Below, piece by piece: positions 51,701 to 58,478 of a DNA stretch of 64,000 nt (position 1 is the stretch's first letter; every line of letters begins with the position of its first letter). The notes beneath the pieces are model-generated. The model searched no databases and had not been told where the DNA came from. It saw nothing but the letters and a program-made list of their open reading frames with translations. A program made the position numbers and the translations under genes. The stretch comes from Luteitalea sp. TBR-22 (GTDB lineage: Bacteria; Acidobacteriota; Vicinamibacteria; Vicinamibacterales; Vicinamibacteraceae). Where the stretch lies: positions 4,920,501 through 4,984,500 of the forward strand of contig NZ_AP024452.1 of assembly GCF_016865485.1 (NCBI RefSeq), written 5' to 3'.

Positions 51701-52683
51701 GAGCGCTCCTCGCGCGTCGGCTCGTAGGAGGCGAAGAAGAAGGTGCGATTGCGGCGCACGGGGCCGCCGAGCGTCACGCCCGCCTGGTGCCGCTCGAGCG
51801 GCGGACGCGCGTCGTTGCCGAGCTGCGGCAGGCGCTGCGCGTTGAACGGCGTCGCGGTGAGCGCCTTCTCGCGATAGAACCAGTAGCCCGAGCCGCGCCA
51901 CTCGTTGGTGCCGCTGCGCGTCGTCTGGTTGATGATGCCGCCGCCGGCCTGCGCGTACTGCGCCGAATAGTTGGACTGCTGGACCGAGAACTCCTGGATG
52001 GCATCGGGCGAGAACGAGACGCTGGTGCGGGCCAGGCCCACGCTCGTGGTGTTGGCGCCGTCGGCGAAGAACTGCGTGGATCCGGGACGTCCGCCGTTGA
52101 CGATCAGCTCGCGGCCGGGCAGCGGCAGGTTCGTGCCCAGTTCCGACAGCTCCGACCCGGCGCTGCCCGTGGTGCCCGGCAGCGTGAGCGCGAGTTCGAG
52201 GGTGTTGCGGCCGTTGAGCGGCAGGTTCTGGATCGTCCGCTGGTCGACCGTCAGCGTGACGGCGCCCGACTCGGTGCGCAGGGTCGGGGCGGCAGCCACC
52301 ACCTCCACCGACTCCTGCACGCCACCGGGGGCGAGCACGAGGTCGACCCGGGCGTCACGCGCCGTGTCGACCTTCACGCCGGTCGTCGCCGCCGCGCGGA
52401 ACCCGGGCAACTCGCCCTTCACGCTGTAGTAGACCGGACGCAGCGCCGGCACCACGTACGCGCCGGCCTCGTCGGTGACGGCCACGACCTGCTGCGCCGT
52501 GCCCTCGTCGGTGACCGTGACGGTCACCCCGGGCAGCACCAGCCCGTCGCTGTCCTTCACCACGCCGCGGATCGAGCCGAAGTTCGATTGTCCCGACGCG
52601 GCCGTGACCGTGACCAGCACCACGGCCACGCACCACGCCGCCACCCGCGCGCATGCCCGCCCGGGCCATCCCGCAGTTGCCAT
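48721..52683 (-). CDS. Oar-like TonB-dependent receptor heading the kinase/regulator operon
   Basis: The 1320-residue protein has a signal peptide (about 1-31, ending TVTAASGQ), CarboxypepD_reg domain (about 37-120; IRGVVKDSDGLVLPGVTVTV, DEAGAYVVPALRPVYYSVKG), plug (about 125-270; NLPLNGRNTLELALTLPG, FSVQQSNYSAQYAQAGGGII) and barrel, ending SRTIQLAVRVQF. I chose the ATG at 52683, with GGAGG about 6 nt upstream, over a longer frame from 52731. Its TGA is separated by only 2 nt from the kinase ATG, so receptor, sensor and regulator are made together, suggesting that the system senses the substrate carried by this receptor. Confidence 0.95.
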   Translation of the reverse strand: MATAGWPGRACARVAAWCVAVVLVTVTAASGQSNFGSIRGVVKDSDGLVLPGVTVTVTDEGTAQQVVAVTDEAGAYVVPALRPVYYSVKGELPGFRAAATTGVKVDTARDARVDLVLAPGGVQESVEVVAAAPTLRTESGAVTLTVDQRTIQNLPLNGRNTLELALTLPGTTGSAGSELSELGTNLPLPGRELIVNGGRPGSTQFFADGANTTSVGLARTSVSFSPDAIQEFSVQQSNYSAQYAQAGGGIINQTTRSGTNEWRGSGYWFYREKALTATPFNAQRLPQLGNDARPPLERHQAGVTLGGPVRRNRTFFFASYEPTREERSNPSGASFARVPTDEEIAGDFRNSVVYLQNGTTVPYPQMYAQFDRLPDGTLTYRPNPAFNAALPESATNPRFQYDNFPMFDGNGRLLSLNGVSWVNPAAQRILRELMPRPNIDRITSGPNADANYLYFRRTENRDDRYSLRVDHRLGNAQNVYGRFTYTPSDGDRYMIDPIRQGLVSDTTRASQSLLAWNATLGSKIVNELRLSYVYGNFSRNFPSPLLEKDYTTPLLDLGGPGLGTPNYLGYGLADFRDLQRPNGGNGAQFPSMGLNGPQNVGKEKNHIYSLIDDLTLVRGRHTFKAGVAAYLRMFNVAANGYGYQAGGRWNFSPNQTRNAYCSANPLGGTIPGCAQNNATGDAYGSFLLGVPNTLFAYENIAQPYYYRWRDVGAYLQDDWKVRENLTLNLGVRYQYQSPRWEKFDRQGALDLATLETNPYSSSRAGIPANLPSPVFEFAGVDGRSRYLVEPQYLDFEPRLGFSWLPAQRWVVSGGYGLAHVPLYGNNKAPFPNLGSRADDFRRFNVLYGTSPRFDPSNVFFNGAARPEANIPLQFGYNNVLYRPDPGLFDIPAGGVIRPGDVNAAGRQDARYAQTGYARNTDFTTPYVQSYSVQVQRDLGGHTTVTAGYQGSRGTNLSIGTINVNQIDVFNANALTAQPYPGFNGPGDGRIAMLDVTRGTSQYHALITSVDRRFSRGLAFKFNYTFSRSEDDTSGGIDYDIANLSGQDQGAILIQRIQNPNDLASEWAVSSFDTPHVFNLSGIWELPFGSGRRFLDREGVLDWIVGGWQVSALGRLYSGYPVTVALGNANQVRDGGIGAAIRPNLVPGVPVVNPAWTPQNAATTPYVNPRAFVIPDPGTYGSAPRNFSDARLPWVKVLDMSLTKTVPFGGGRSLQFRADVFNVFNMKALTTNFNTSLFGSLAQNLPGQPNRYANLTPEVWDAILANDPTGLPGAPTAPAGESLSPRGVYTDLVGRLNGGFYRLNQNSILSRTIQLAVRVQF

Positions 52684-52751
52684 CGGAGCCTCCAGTGCCC
52701 GACAGCATCGGGGGCACGTGGGGCCAGGCACAATCGCTCGATCGAGCTATC

Positions 52752-52811
52752 GGGAGGGAGATCGTCGCTCCCTCCCCCGCCCTGACGCAGACCGCCGGAC
52801 AAGTCCGGCGG
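52752..52811 (-). terminator. Two successive hairpins between the tricorn and receptor genes
   Basis: CCGCCGGAC/GTCCGGCGG (52792-52800 and 52803-52811, 2-nt centre) and GGGAGGGAG/CTCCCTCCC (52752-52760 and 52768-52776, 7-nt loop). They lie downstream of the tricorn stop on the minus strand and upstream of the receptor gene. No long T tract is seen. Confidence 0.5.
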
Positions 52812-52853
52812 CGACGTCCGGTGGTGGAACGTGCTTCGTTCGGCGTTCGCTCC

Positions 52854-55800
52854 TCAGCGCCGCTCGACCTTCACTGGCGGCGCCGGCTTCTTCGGCAGCG
52901 CCACGGGCGTCTGCAGCTTCTTCATGACCTCGGCGACTGCCCGTTCGAGTTGCGGGTCCTTGCCTTCGATCACCGACTTCGGGTCGTTCTCGACGTCGAT
53001 GTCCGGATCGACGCCGTAGCCCTCGATCACCCAGGCGCCCTTGGCGCTGGCCAGGCCCGACAGCGGCACCGACACCACGCCGCCGTCGATCAGCGGCCCG
53101 CGCGGCGAGATGCCGACGACGCCGCCCCACGACCGGCGGCCGATGAGCGGCCCGAGCCCGGCCTCGCGGAACATGTACGGGAAGATGTCGCCGTCGCTCG
53201 ACGAGTTCTCGTTGAGGATCGCCGCCTTCGGCCCGATGAACACGCCGTCGGGATACGGACTGCCTTCCTCGTCCACCCGCCCGTAATTGACGCCGAGCAG
53301 CGTCCGCCGCAGGCGCTCGATGAGCATCCGCGAGACGTTGCCGCCGCCGTTGGCACGCACGTCGACGATCAGGCCTTCCTTGCGGAGCTGCGGGTAGTAC
53401 CACTTGATGAACTCGCGCAGCCCGGGCGCTCCCATGTCGGGGATGTGGAGGTACCCGATGCGACCATTCGACAGCCGGTCGACGCGCGCCCGGTTGCCCT
53501 GCACCCAGTCCAGGTAGATGAGGTCACTCTCGGAAGCGATCGGGTTGAAGGTGACCTTCCTCGCGCCCTCGAGGGAGGCTGACGTGTTGACCGTGAGCTC
53601 GACGGGCCGACCCGCCTTGTTGCGGAGCAGCCGGTACGGATCCTCGTCGGCGCGGAGCGCCTCTCCGTCAATCGCCAGCACGTAGTCGCCGACCTTCACG
53701 TCGACGCCGATCTCGGTGAGCGGCGCCCGGTAGGTGGGCTCCTCGTTCTGGCCCGCGAAGATCTTCGCGAGACGGTAGCGTCCCGAGGCCTTGTCGAGTG
53801 CCAGCCTCGCGCCCGGCAACGCCACGCCCGGGCGAGGCGGCATCGTGAAGTCACCGCCCTCGATGTAGGCGTGCTGCACGGTGAGCTCCGACACCATCTC
53901 GCTGATCAGGTAGTTGAGGTCGGACCGGTGCGCGACGTGCGCGAGCCACGGCTCGTACTGCTTGCGGATGGCCACCCAGTCGAACCCGTGCATGTTGGGC
54001 ACGTAGAACCAGTCGCGATACTGCCGCCACACCTCGTGGAAGATCTGCCGCCACTCCTCGGTGGGCACGCGATCGACCACGAGTCCGGCCGTCGACACGG
54101 GCTTGCGCGCGTTGGCGCCTGCCGGCGTGGCGTCGTGCAAGGTGTAGCCTCCCGGGCCGCGCACGAGGACCTTGGACCCGTCCGACGAGAGCGCATAGCC
54201 CTGCGCGTCGTCGACCAGCGTGGTCTCCTTCCGGTCCTTGAGCGAGTACAGGCGCACCGACGGCTTCCGCTCGCTCTGCCGCCCGTAGTAGAAGCCCGCG
54301 CCGACGACGTAGATCAGGTGGCCCTTCTTCGCGGTGAGCCCGACGTAGTTGTCGCCGTCGAGCGGCACGCGCGCCACACGTGAACCGAGGCCCTCGAAAT
54401 CGATGGCCAGCGTCGGCGACGGGGGCGCCCCGGGCATCGGGGACGGAGCCGCGGCCGACGTCGCGCCCGCCCCGGCGACCTCGGCCTTCGGCGTCACGGC
54501 GGCGGCCTCCAGCTTCGACAGGGTGACCTCGTCGCTCTCCGGCGGGAACGGATGCTTGACGCCCTTGCGGAGGGCCAGCGCGAAGATGCCGGTGGTGCGG
54601 TTGGTCGCGAAGTTGAACTCCACCGACGAGATGAACGGCGCGTAGTCGCGATCGCTCAGGTAGAACAGGTAGTCGCCGTCGGGATCCCAGGCCGGGTTCT
54701 CGGCGTTGAACAGGCCGTCGGTCACCTGGCGGCGCTGCCCGTCGCCGGCGCTCCACACGTGCACGGCGCTCACGCCGTTGGCGCCGGTCATGCTGAAGGC
54801 GAGGTGGTTGCCGCGCGGCGACCACGTGTAGTCACGCACCTGCCCGCGCGGCGCGTCGGCCACCTCGGTCACGGCCCTGGTGTCGAACGCGTAGACGAAC
54901 ACCTTCCCGTCGCGGTCGCTGAACGCGATCCGCTTGCCGTCGGGAGCCCACTCCGGCTGGTAGCGCATCGTCGCGCCGTTGCTCGTGAGCTGCTCCGGCT
55001 GCCCGGAGCCGTCCTGCGCGACCGCGTACAGCTCGTCCTCGCCGCTGCGATCGGAGATGAACGCGATGCGCGACCCGTCGGGCGACCATCGCGCCCACTT
55101 GTCGTGCGCCCCCGACGACATCGTCAGGTTGCGCGTCGGCCCCTTCTCGATCGGCACGGTGAACACGTCGCCGCGCGCGACGAACAGGGCCCGCTCTCCC
55201 TTCGGCGACAGCTCGAAGTCCTCGATCTGCCCGGCCGCCGGGACGCGTGAGGGGCGTTTCCACGTGCCGTCGGTCGGCACCGTGATCGCGATCGGCGTGC
55301 TCCGTCCCGTCTTCACGTCGATCACCTGCAACTCGCCGTTCAGTTCGTAGACGATGCGCTGGCGCTTGTCGGAGCTGGGCCAGCGGACGTCCCAGGTGCG
55401 GCTGGTCGTGAGCGGCGCCACCTTCGCGGAGGCCACGTCGTAGGCGTAGAGGTTGAAGGTGCCGTCGCGGTCGGAGGTGAAGTAGATCGTGCCGTCGATC
55501 CACATCGGGTCACGGTCGGCGCGCGGGTGGTCGAGGATGCGCTTCGCGTCGTTGGACTTCAGGTCGAAGACGAACAGGTCGTTGGCCATGCCGCCGCCGT
55601 ACCGCTTCTCGGGCCGGAAGTCCCGGAACAACGGCGAGTAGACGACGCGGGTGCCGTCGGGCGAGTAGTCACCGGCGCCCGACTCGGGCATCGGCAAGGG
55701 CTCGGCGGGGCCACCTGCTGCGGGCACGGTGTACAGCCGGTTGAGCCCGAGCGTCCACGAGTCGCGCATGGAGCGGAAGAGGATGTTCTTGCCGTCGGGC

Positions 55801-56198
55801 GTCCAGCCGTAGACCTGGTTGTCCCAGCCCCAGCGTGGCGTGAGCGGGCCACGCGCCGGGTAGTAGGTGAGCTGCCTCGGCTCGCCGCCCGTGGACGGCA
55901 CCACGTAGACCTGCTCGTCGCCGTCGTACTGGCCGGTGAAGGCGATCCACTTGCCGTCGGGCGAGAACCGCGCGAACACCTCCATGCCCGGATGGGCGGT
56001 GAGTCGCGTGGCCGTGCCGCCCGCCACCGGCGCCACCCAGAGGTCGCCGGCGTACGTGAAGGCGACCCGGTCGCCATGGATGGCCGGGAAGCGGAGCAGG
56101 CGAGTCTGCGCGTGGGCCGGCGCGCTGCACGTCGACAGCGCCGCCAGAAGCACGCCGCCCGTCAGCGCCGCGCGGAACGTTCGATACACGTGGGTCAC
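52854..56198 (-). CDS. Secreted tricorn-type protease
   Basis: The protein has 1114 residues: signal peptide (about 1-30), a first WD40/PD40-type propeller (about 35-330; FPAIHGDRVAFTYAGDLWVA, FSPDGKWIAFTGQYDGDEQV), a second propeller (about 340-680), the C1 core (about 700-790), a PDZ domain (about 800-890; VKVGDYVLAIDGEAL) and an S41/tricorn catalytic core with GLIVDVRANGGG and LNENSSSDGDIFPY. The Ser before DGD, residue 1001, is the expected nucleophile. Archaeal tricorn trims oligopeptides in the cytosol; this bacterial form has an export signal. The GTG at 56198 has GGAGG 4-5 nt upstream and replaces a longer frame from 56255. A Ser/Pro/Ala-rich loop lies at about 575-600. Confidence 0.95.
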   Translation of the reverse strand: MTHVYRTFRAALTGGVLLAALSTCSAPAHAQTRLLRFPAIHGDRVAFTYAGDLWVAPVAGGTATRLTAHPGMEVFARFSPDGKWIAFTGQYDGDEQVYVVPSTGGEPRQLTYYPARGPLTPRWGWDNQVYGWTPDGKNILFRSMRDSWTLGLNRLYTVPAAGGPAEPLPMPESGAGDYSPDGTRVVYSPLFRDFRPEKRYGGGMANDLFVFDLKSNDAKRILDHPRADRDPMWIDGTIYFTSDRDGTFNLYAYDVASAKVAPLTTSRTWDVRWPSSDKRQRIVYELNGELQVIDVKTGRSTPIAITVPTDGTWKRPSRVPAAGQIEDFELSPKGERALFVARGDVFTVPIEKGPTRNLTMSSGAHDKWARWSPDGSRIAFISDRSGEDELYAVAQDGSGQPEQLTSNGATMRYQPEWAPDGKRIAFSDRDGKVFVYAFDTRAVTEVADAPRGQVRDYTWSPRGNHLAFSMTGANGVSAVHVWSAGDGQRRQVTDGLFNAENPAWDPDGDYLFYLSDRDYAPFISSVEFNFATNRTTGIFALALRKGVKHPFPPESDEVTLSKLEAAAVTPKAEVAGAGATSAAAPSPMPGAPPSPTLAIDFEGLGSRVARVPLDGDNYVGLTAKKGHLIYVVGAGFYYGRQSERKPSVRLYSLKDRKETTLVDDAQGYALSSDGSKVLVRGPGGYTLHDATPAGANARKPVSTAGLVVDRVPTEEWRQIFHEVWRQYRDWFYVPNMHGFDWVAIRKQYEPWLAHVAHRSDLNYLISEMVSELTVQHAYIEGGDFTMPPRPGVALPGARLALDKASGRYRLAKIFAGQNEEPTYRAPLTEIGVDVKVGDYVLAIDGEALRADEDPYRLLRNKAGRPVELTVNTSASLEGARKVTFNPIASESDLIYLDWVQGNRARVDRLSNGRIGYLHIPDMGAPGLREFIKWYYPQLRKEGLIVDVRANGGGNVSRMLIERLRRTLLGVNYGRVDEEGSPYPDGVFIGPKAAILNENSSSDGDIFPYMFREAGLGPLIGRRSWGGVVGISPRGPLIDGGVVSVPLSGLASAKGAWVIEGYGVDPDIDVENDPKSVIEGKDPQLERAVAEVMKKLQTPVALPKKPAPPVKVERR

Positions 56199-56261
56199 TG
56201 GACCTCCATCAGGGCCAACGCTCCGGCCGTCCCGGCGGGAGCCACTGCCGAGCATACAGGT

Positions 56262-56350
56262 CCTTCACCCCCTTCACCCCTTCCCCCTTCCCCCTTCACC
56301 CTTCCCCCTTCCCGCCCTGCCTTCTACCCTTCTACCCTTCTACCCTTCTT
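56262..56350. repeat. C/T-rich array of 7- to 8-bp units overlapping the end of the DUF2834 gene
   Basis: CCCTTCA, CCCCTTC and CCCTTCTA units run in succession, mixing 7- and 8-bp spacing. The DUF2834 stop codon lies inside, so its last residues (about GRRVEG) are read from repeat sequence. It lies 60 nt upstream of the tricorn start. Confidence 0.7.
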
Positions 56351-56632
56351 GCTTTCCCTGACCAGCAGGTACGTGAGCGGTCCGAACGAGCCGCCCACGA
56401 GCGTCAGCGCGATGAAGGGCCAGGCCGACAGGCCGCGGCCGCGCGCGTCGCCGAGCATCCACAGGCACGACAGCAGCGCCAGGATCACCAGGTCGGCGAG
56501 CACCTGTCCAGCGCCCCAGCTCTGGAAATGCGGCGCGATGAGGCCGAGGTAGCCGACGTCGAGGAGCGCCACGCCGGTAAGGGCACCGAAGAGCAGGAGC
56601 ACGACGAGCAGGACGACGAGGCGTGCGGACAT
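56324..56632 (-). CDS. DUF2834-type small membrane protein
   Basis: The 102-residue product has three hydrophobic segments (about 4-24, 43-60, 70-90) and the family pattern DVGYLGLIAPHFQSWGAGQV, DLVILALLSCLWMLGDARGR and GSFGPLTYLLVRE. Family function is unknown. The ATG has GGAGG about 6 nt upstream. Its last codons come from the repeat array beginning at 56350, suggesting that the original stop was moved by repeat growth. The tricorn gene follows 125 nt downstream on the same strand. Confidence 0.88.
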   Translation of the reverse strand: MSARLVVLLVVLLLFGALTGVALLDVGYLGLIAPHFQSWGAGQVLADLVILALLSCLWMLGDARGRGLSAWPFIALTLVGGSFGPLTYLLVRESKKGRRVEG

Positions 56633-56705
56633 GAGGACCTCCGGACAGGGGACGCGCCACCCGCGGCATGCGGGACGTGCGTCGCGTCTCGCGCCGGAGT
56701 GTCGA

Positions 56706-56725
56706 TGCGGCGCGGCCGCGCCGCA
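56706..56725. promoter_or_regulatory. 20-bp perfect GC palindrome, candidate operator
   Basis: TGCGGCGCGG is followed directly by its reverse complement CCGCGCCGCA, with no spacer. It lies midway in the 161-bp region between the divergent DUF2834 and XRE-regulator genes, a suitable place for a dimeric regulator. It could be chance in such GC-rich sequence. Confidence 0.35.
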
Positions 56726-56793
56726 ATTACGTCGGAGGTCATTGCCAGCCCGCGGCAGGCAGCCCACAATCATCGCGAACTGGAGGAAGTCGG

Positions 56794-57645
56794 GTGTCCG
56801 TGGTGTCGCCTGTTGCCCCGAACGTCGAGCCGGTGCCGTTCCGCGCGCTGCTCCGCACCTGGCGGCAGCGGCGTCGCCTGTCGCAGCTGGCCCTGGCGCT
56901 CGAGACGGGCGTCTCGCAGCGGCACCTGAGCTTCCTCGAGTCGGGACGTGCCGCGCCGAGTCGCGCCATGGTGCTGCAACTGGGCGAGGCCCTGGACGTG
57001 CCCCTGCGGGTCCGCAACGAGTGGCTCGTCGCGGCCGGCTTCGCGCCGATCTACCGTGCCCGCACGCTCGACGATCCGCAGATGCGGCAGGTGCACACCG
57101 CCGTCCGGTTGATGCTGGCCAACCACGAGCCGTTTCCTGCCGTCGCCATCGACCGCACCTGGACCATCCGCCTGTCCAATGCGTCGTTCGACCGCCTGGT
57201 CGATCTGGTCGGCCCCGGACTCTGGGAACGCGTCGGTGGTCCCTCACGCAACCTGATGCGGCTGTTCTTCCATCGCGAGGGCCTGCGGCCCTTTGTCGCG
57301 AACTGGCGCGAGATCGCGCCGCTCCTCTGGCAACGCGCCCAGCGGGAAGCGGCCGCCGCCGATGGCGCCGACATGCAGGCAGTGCTCGCGGAGCTGGCGC
57401 CGCACGTCGACGCGGAGACCCGGACGGCATCCGAGGACTCGTCGCTGCTGCCCGTGCTGCCGCTCGTGCTCGAGCGCGACGGCGTCCGCCTGTCCCTCTT
57501 CACGGTCATCGCGACCTTCGGCACGCCGCAGGACGTGACGACCGACGAACTGCGGGTCGAGAGCCTGTTCCCGGCCGACGAGCCGACCGCCGGCGCGCTC
57601 AGGAGTCTCGCCTCGACGGCGCACACGGACGCATGGCGTTCCTGA
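56794..57645 (+). CDS. XRE-type regulator with MmyB-like ligand-binding domain
   Basis: The 283-residue protein has an N-terminal XRE HTH (about 12-70; RRRLSQLALALETGVSQRHL then SFLESGRAAPSR) and an MmyB-like PAS-type domain (about 105-275; PAVAIDRTWTIRLSNASFDR, NLMRLFFHREGLRPFVANWR, FTVIATFGTPQDVT). Members bind a fatty-acid-like ligand in that domain and regulate adjacent genes. The GTG at 56794 has GGAGG 7 nt upstream. Its 3' end overlaps the next gene by 13 nt, so it probably controls its own operon. Confidence 0.93.
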   Translation: MSVVSPVAPNVEPVPFRALLRTWRQRRRLSQLALALETGVSQRHLSFLESGRAAPSRAMVLQLGEALDVPLRVRNEWLVAAGFAPIYRARTLDDPQMRQVHTAVRLMLANHEPFPAVAIDRTWTIRLSNASFDRLVDLVGPGLWERVGGPSRNLMRLFFHREGLRPFVANWREIAPLLWQRAQREAAAADGADMQAVLAELAPHVDAETRTASEDSSLLPVLPLVLERDGVRLSLFTVIATFGTPQDVTTDELRVESLFPADEPTAGALRSLASTAHTDAWRS

Positions 57646-58343
57646 CCGCACGCTGGGAGAGCCTCGTGCTCCTCAACTACCGCTGCCCGGCCTCGCTCCT
57701 CGCGCCGCTCGTGCCTCGCGGGACGATCCTCGACACCTTGGACGGCGAGGCGCTCGTCAGCCTGGTCGGGTTCATGTTCGCCGACACTCGCCTGCTCGGC
57801 CTGCCCGTGCCCTTCCATCGCACGTTCGAGGAGGTCAACCTCCGGTTCTACGTGCGCCGCGAAGGGCGGGAGGTCCGTCGCGCGGTGGTATTCGTGCGGG
57901 AGCTCGTGCCGCGTGCCGCGATCGCGACGGTCGCCCGCGTCGTGTACAACGAGCCCTACCTGGCGGTGCCGATGCGGCACGACGTCGCCCTCGCCCCGGA
58001 CACGGGCGGCACGGTGCGGTACGGCTGGCGCCACGGCGGGGCCGACTTCGAGATCGGCGCGACGGCGAGTGGCGCGGCGGCGCCGCTCGTGCCTGGCTCG
58101 GAGGCCGAGTTCATCACCGAGCATTACTGGGGCTACACGCGGCAGCGCGATGGCCGCACGCTGGAGTACCAGGTGGAGCATCCCTCGTGGCGCGTCTGGA
58201 CCGCCGAGCGCAGCTGGTTCACAGGCCCGGCCGGGTCACTGTACGGCCCGGCCTTCGCCGGTGTGCTCGCGCAGCCCCCGCGTTCGGCCTTCATTGCCGT
58301 CGGCTCCGCCATTGAAGTCCACAGGGGCCGCCTCCTCCCCTGA
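57633..58343 (+). CDS. DUF2071 (YqjF-like) protein
   Basis: The 236-residue protein begins MAFLTARWESLVLLNYRCPA and includes VSLVGFMFADTRLLGLPVPF, EVNLRFYVRREGREVRRAVV and FITEHYWGYTRQRDGRTLEY, typical of DUF2071 proteins, which share the acetoacetate-decarboxylase-like fold. The catalytic role of the group is unknown. It starts within the last codons of the XRE regulator gene, 13-nt overlap, so it is co-translated and likely under control of that regulator. Confidence 0.9.
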   Translation: MAFLTARWESLVLLNYRCPASLLAPLVPRGTILDTLDGEALVSLVGFMFADTRLLGLPVPFHRTFEEVNLRFYVRREGREVRRAVVFVRELVPRAAIATVARVVYNEPYLAVPMRHDVALAPDTGGTVRYGWRHGGADFEIGATASGAAAPLVPGSEAEFITEHYWGYTRQRDGRTLEYQVEHPSWRVWTAERSWFTGPAGSLYGPAFAGVLAQPPRSAFIAVGSAIEVHRGRLLP

Positions 58344-58478
58344 GGGGCCTGGCCGGCTCGCTCACCCGGCGGGCTCTCTGGTCGCGACCTCCTTGCCAAG
58401 CTCGAGCGCGGCGATTAGACTTCGACGGCCCTCCAAGGCAGGTCGTGTCCGCCCGTCGTCTCGGGCACAGGAGTCGTC

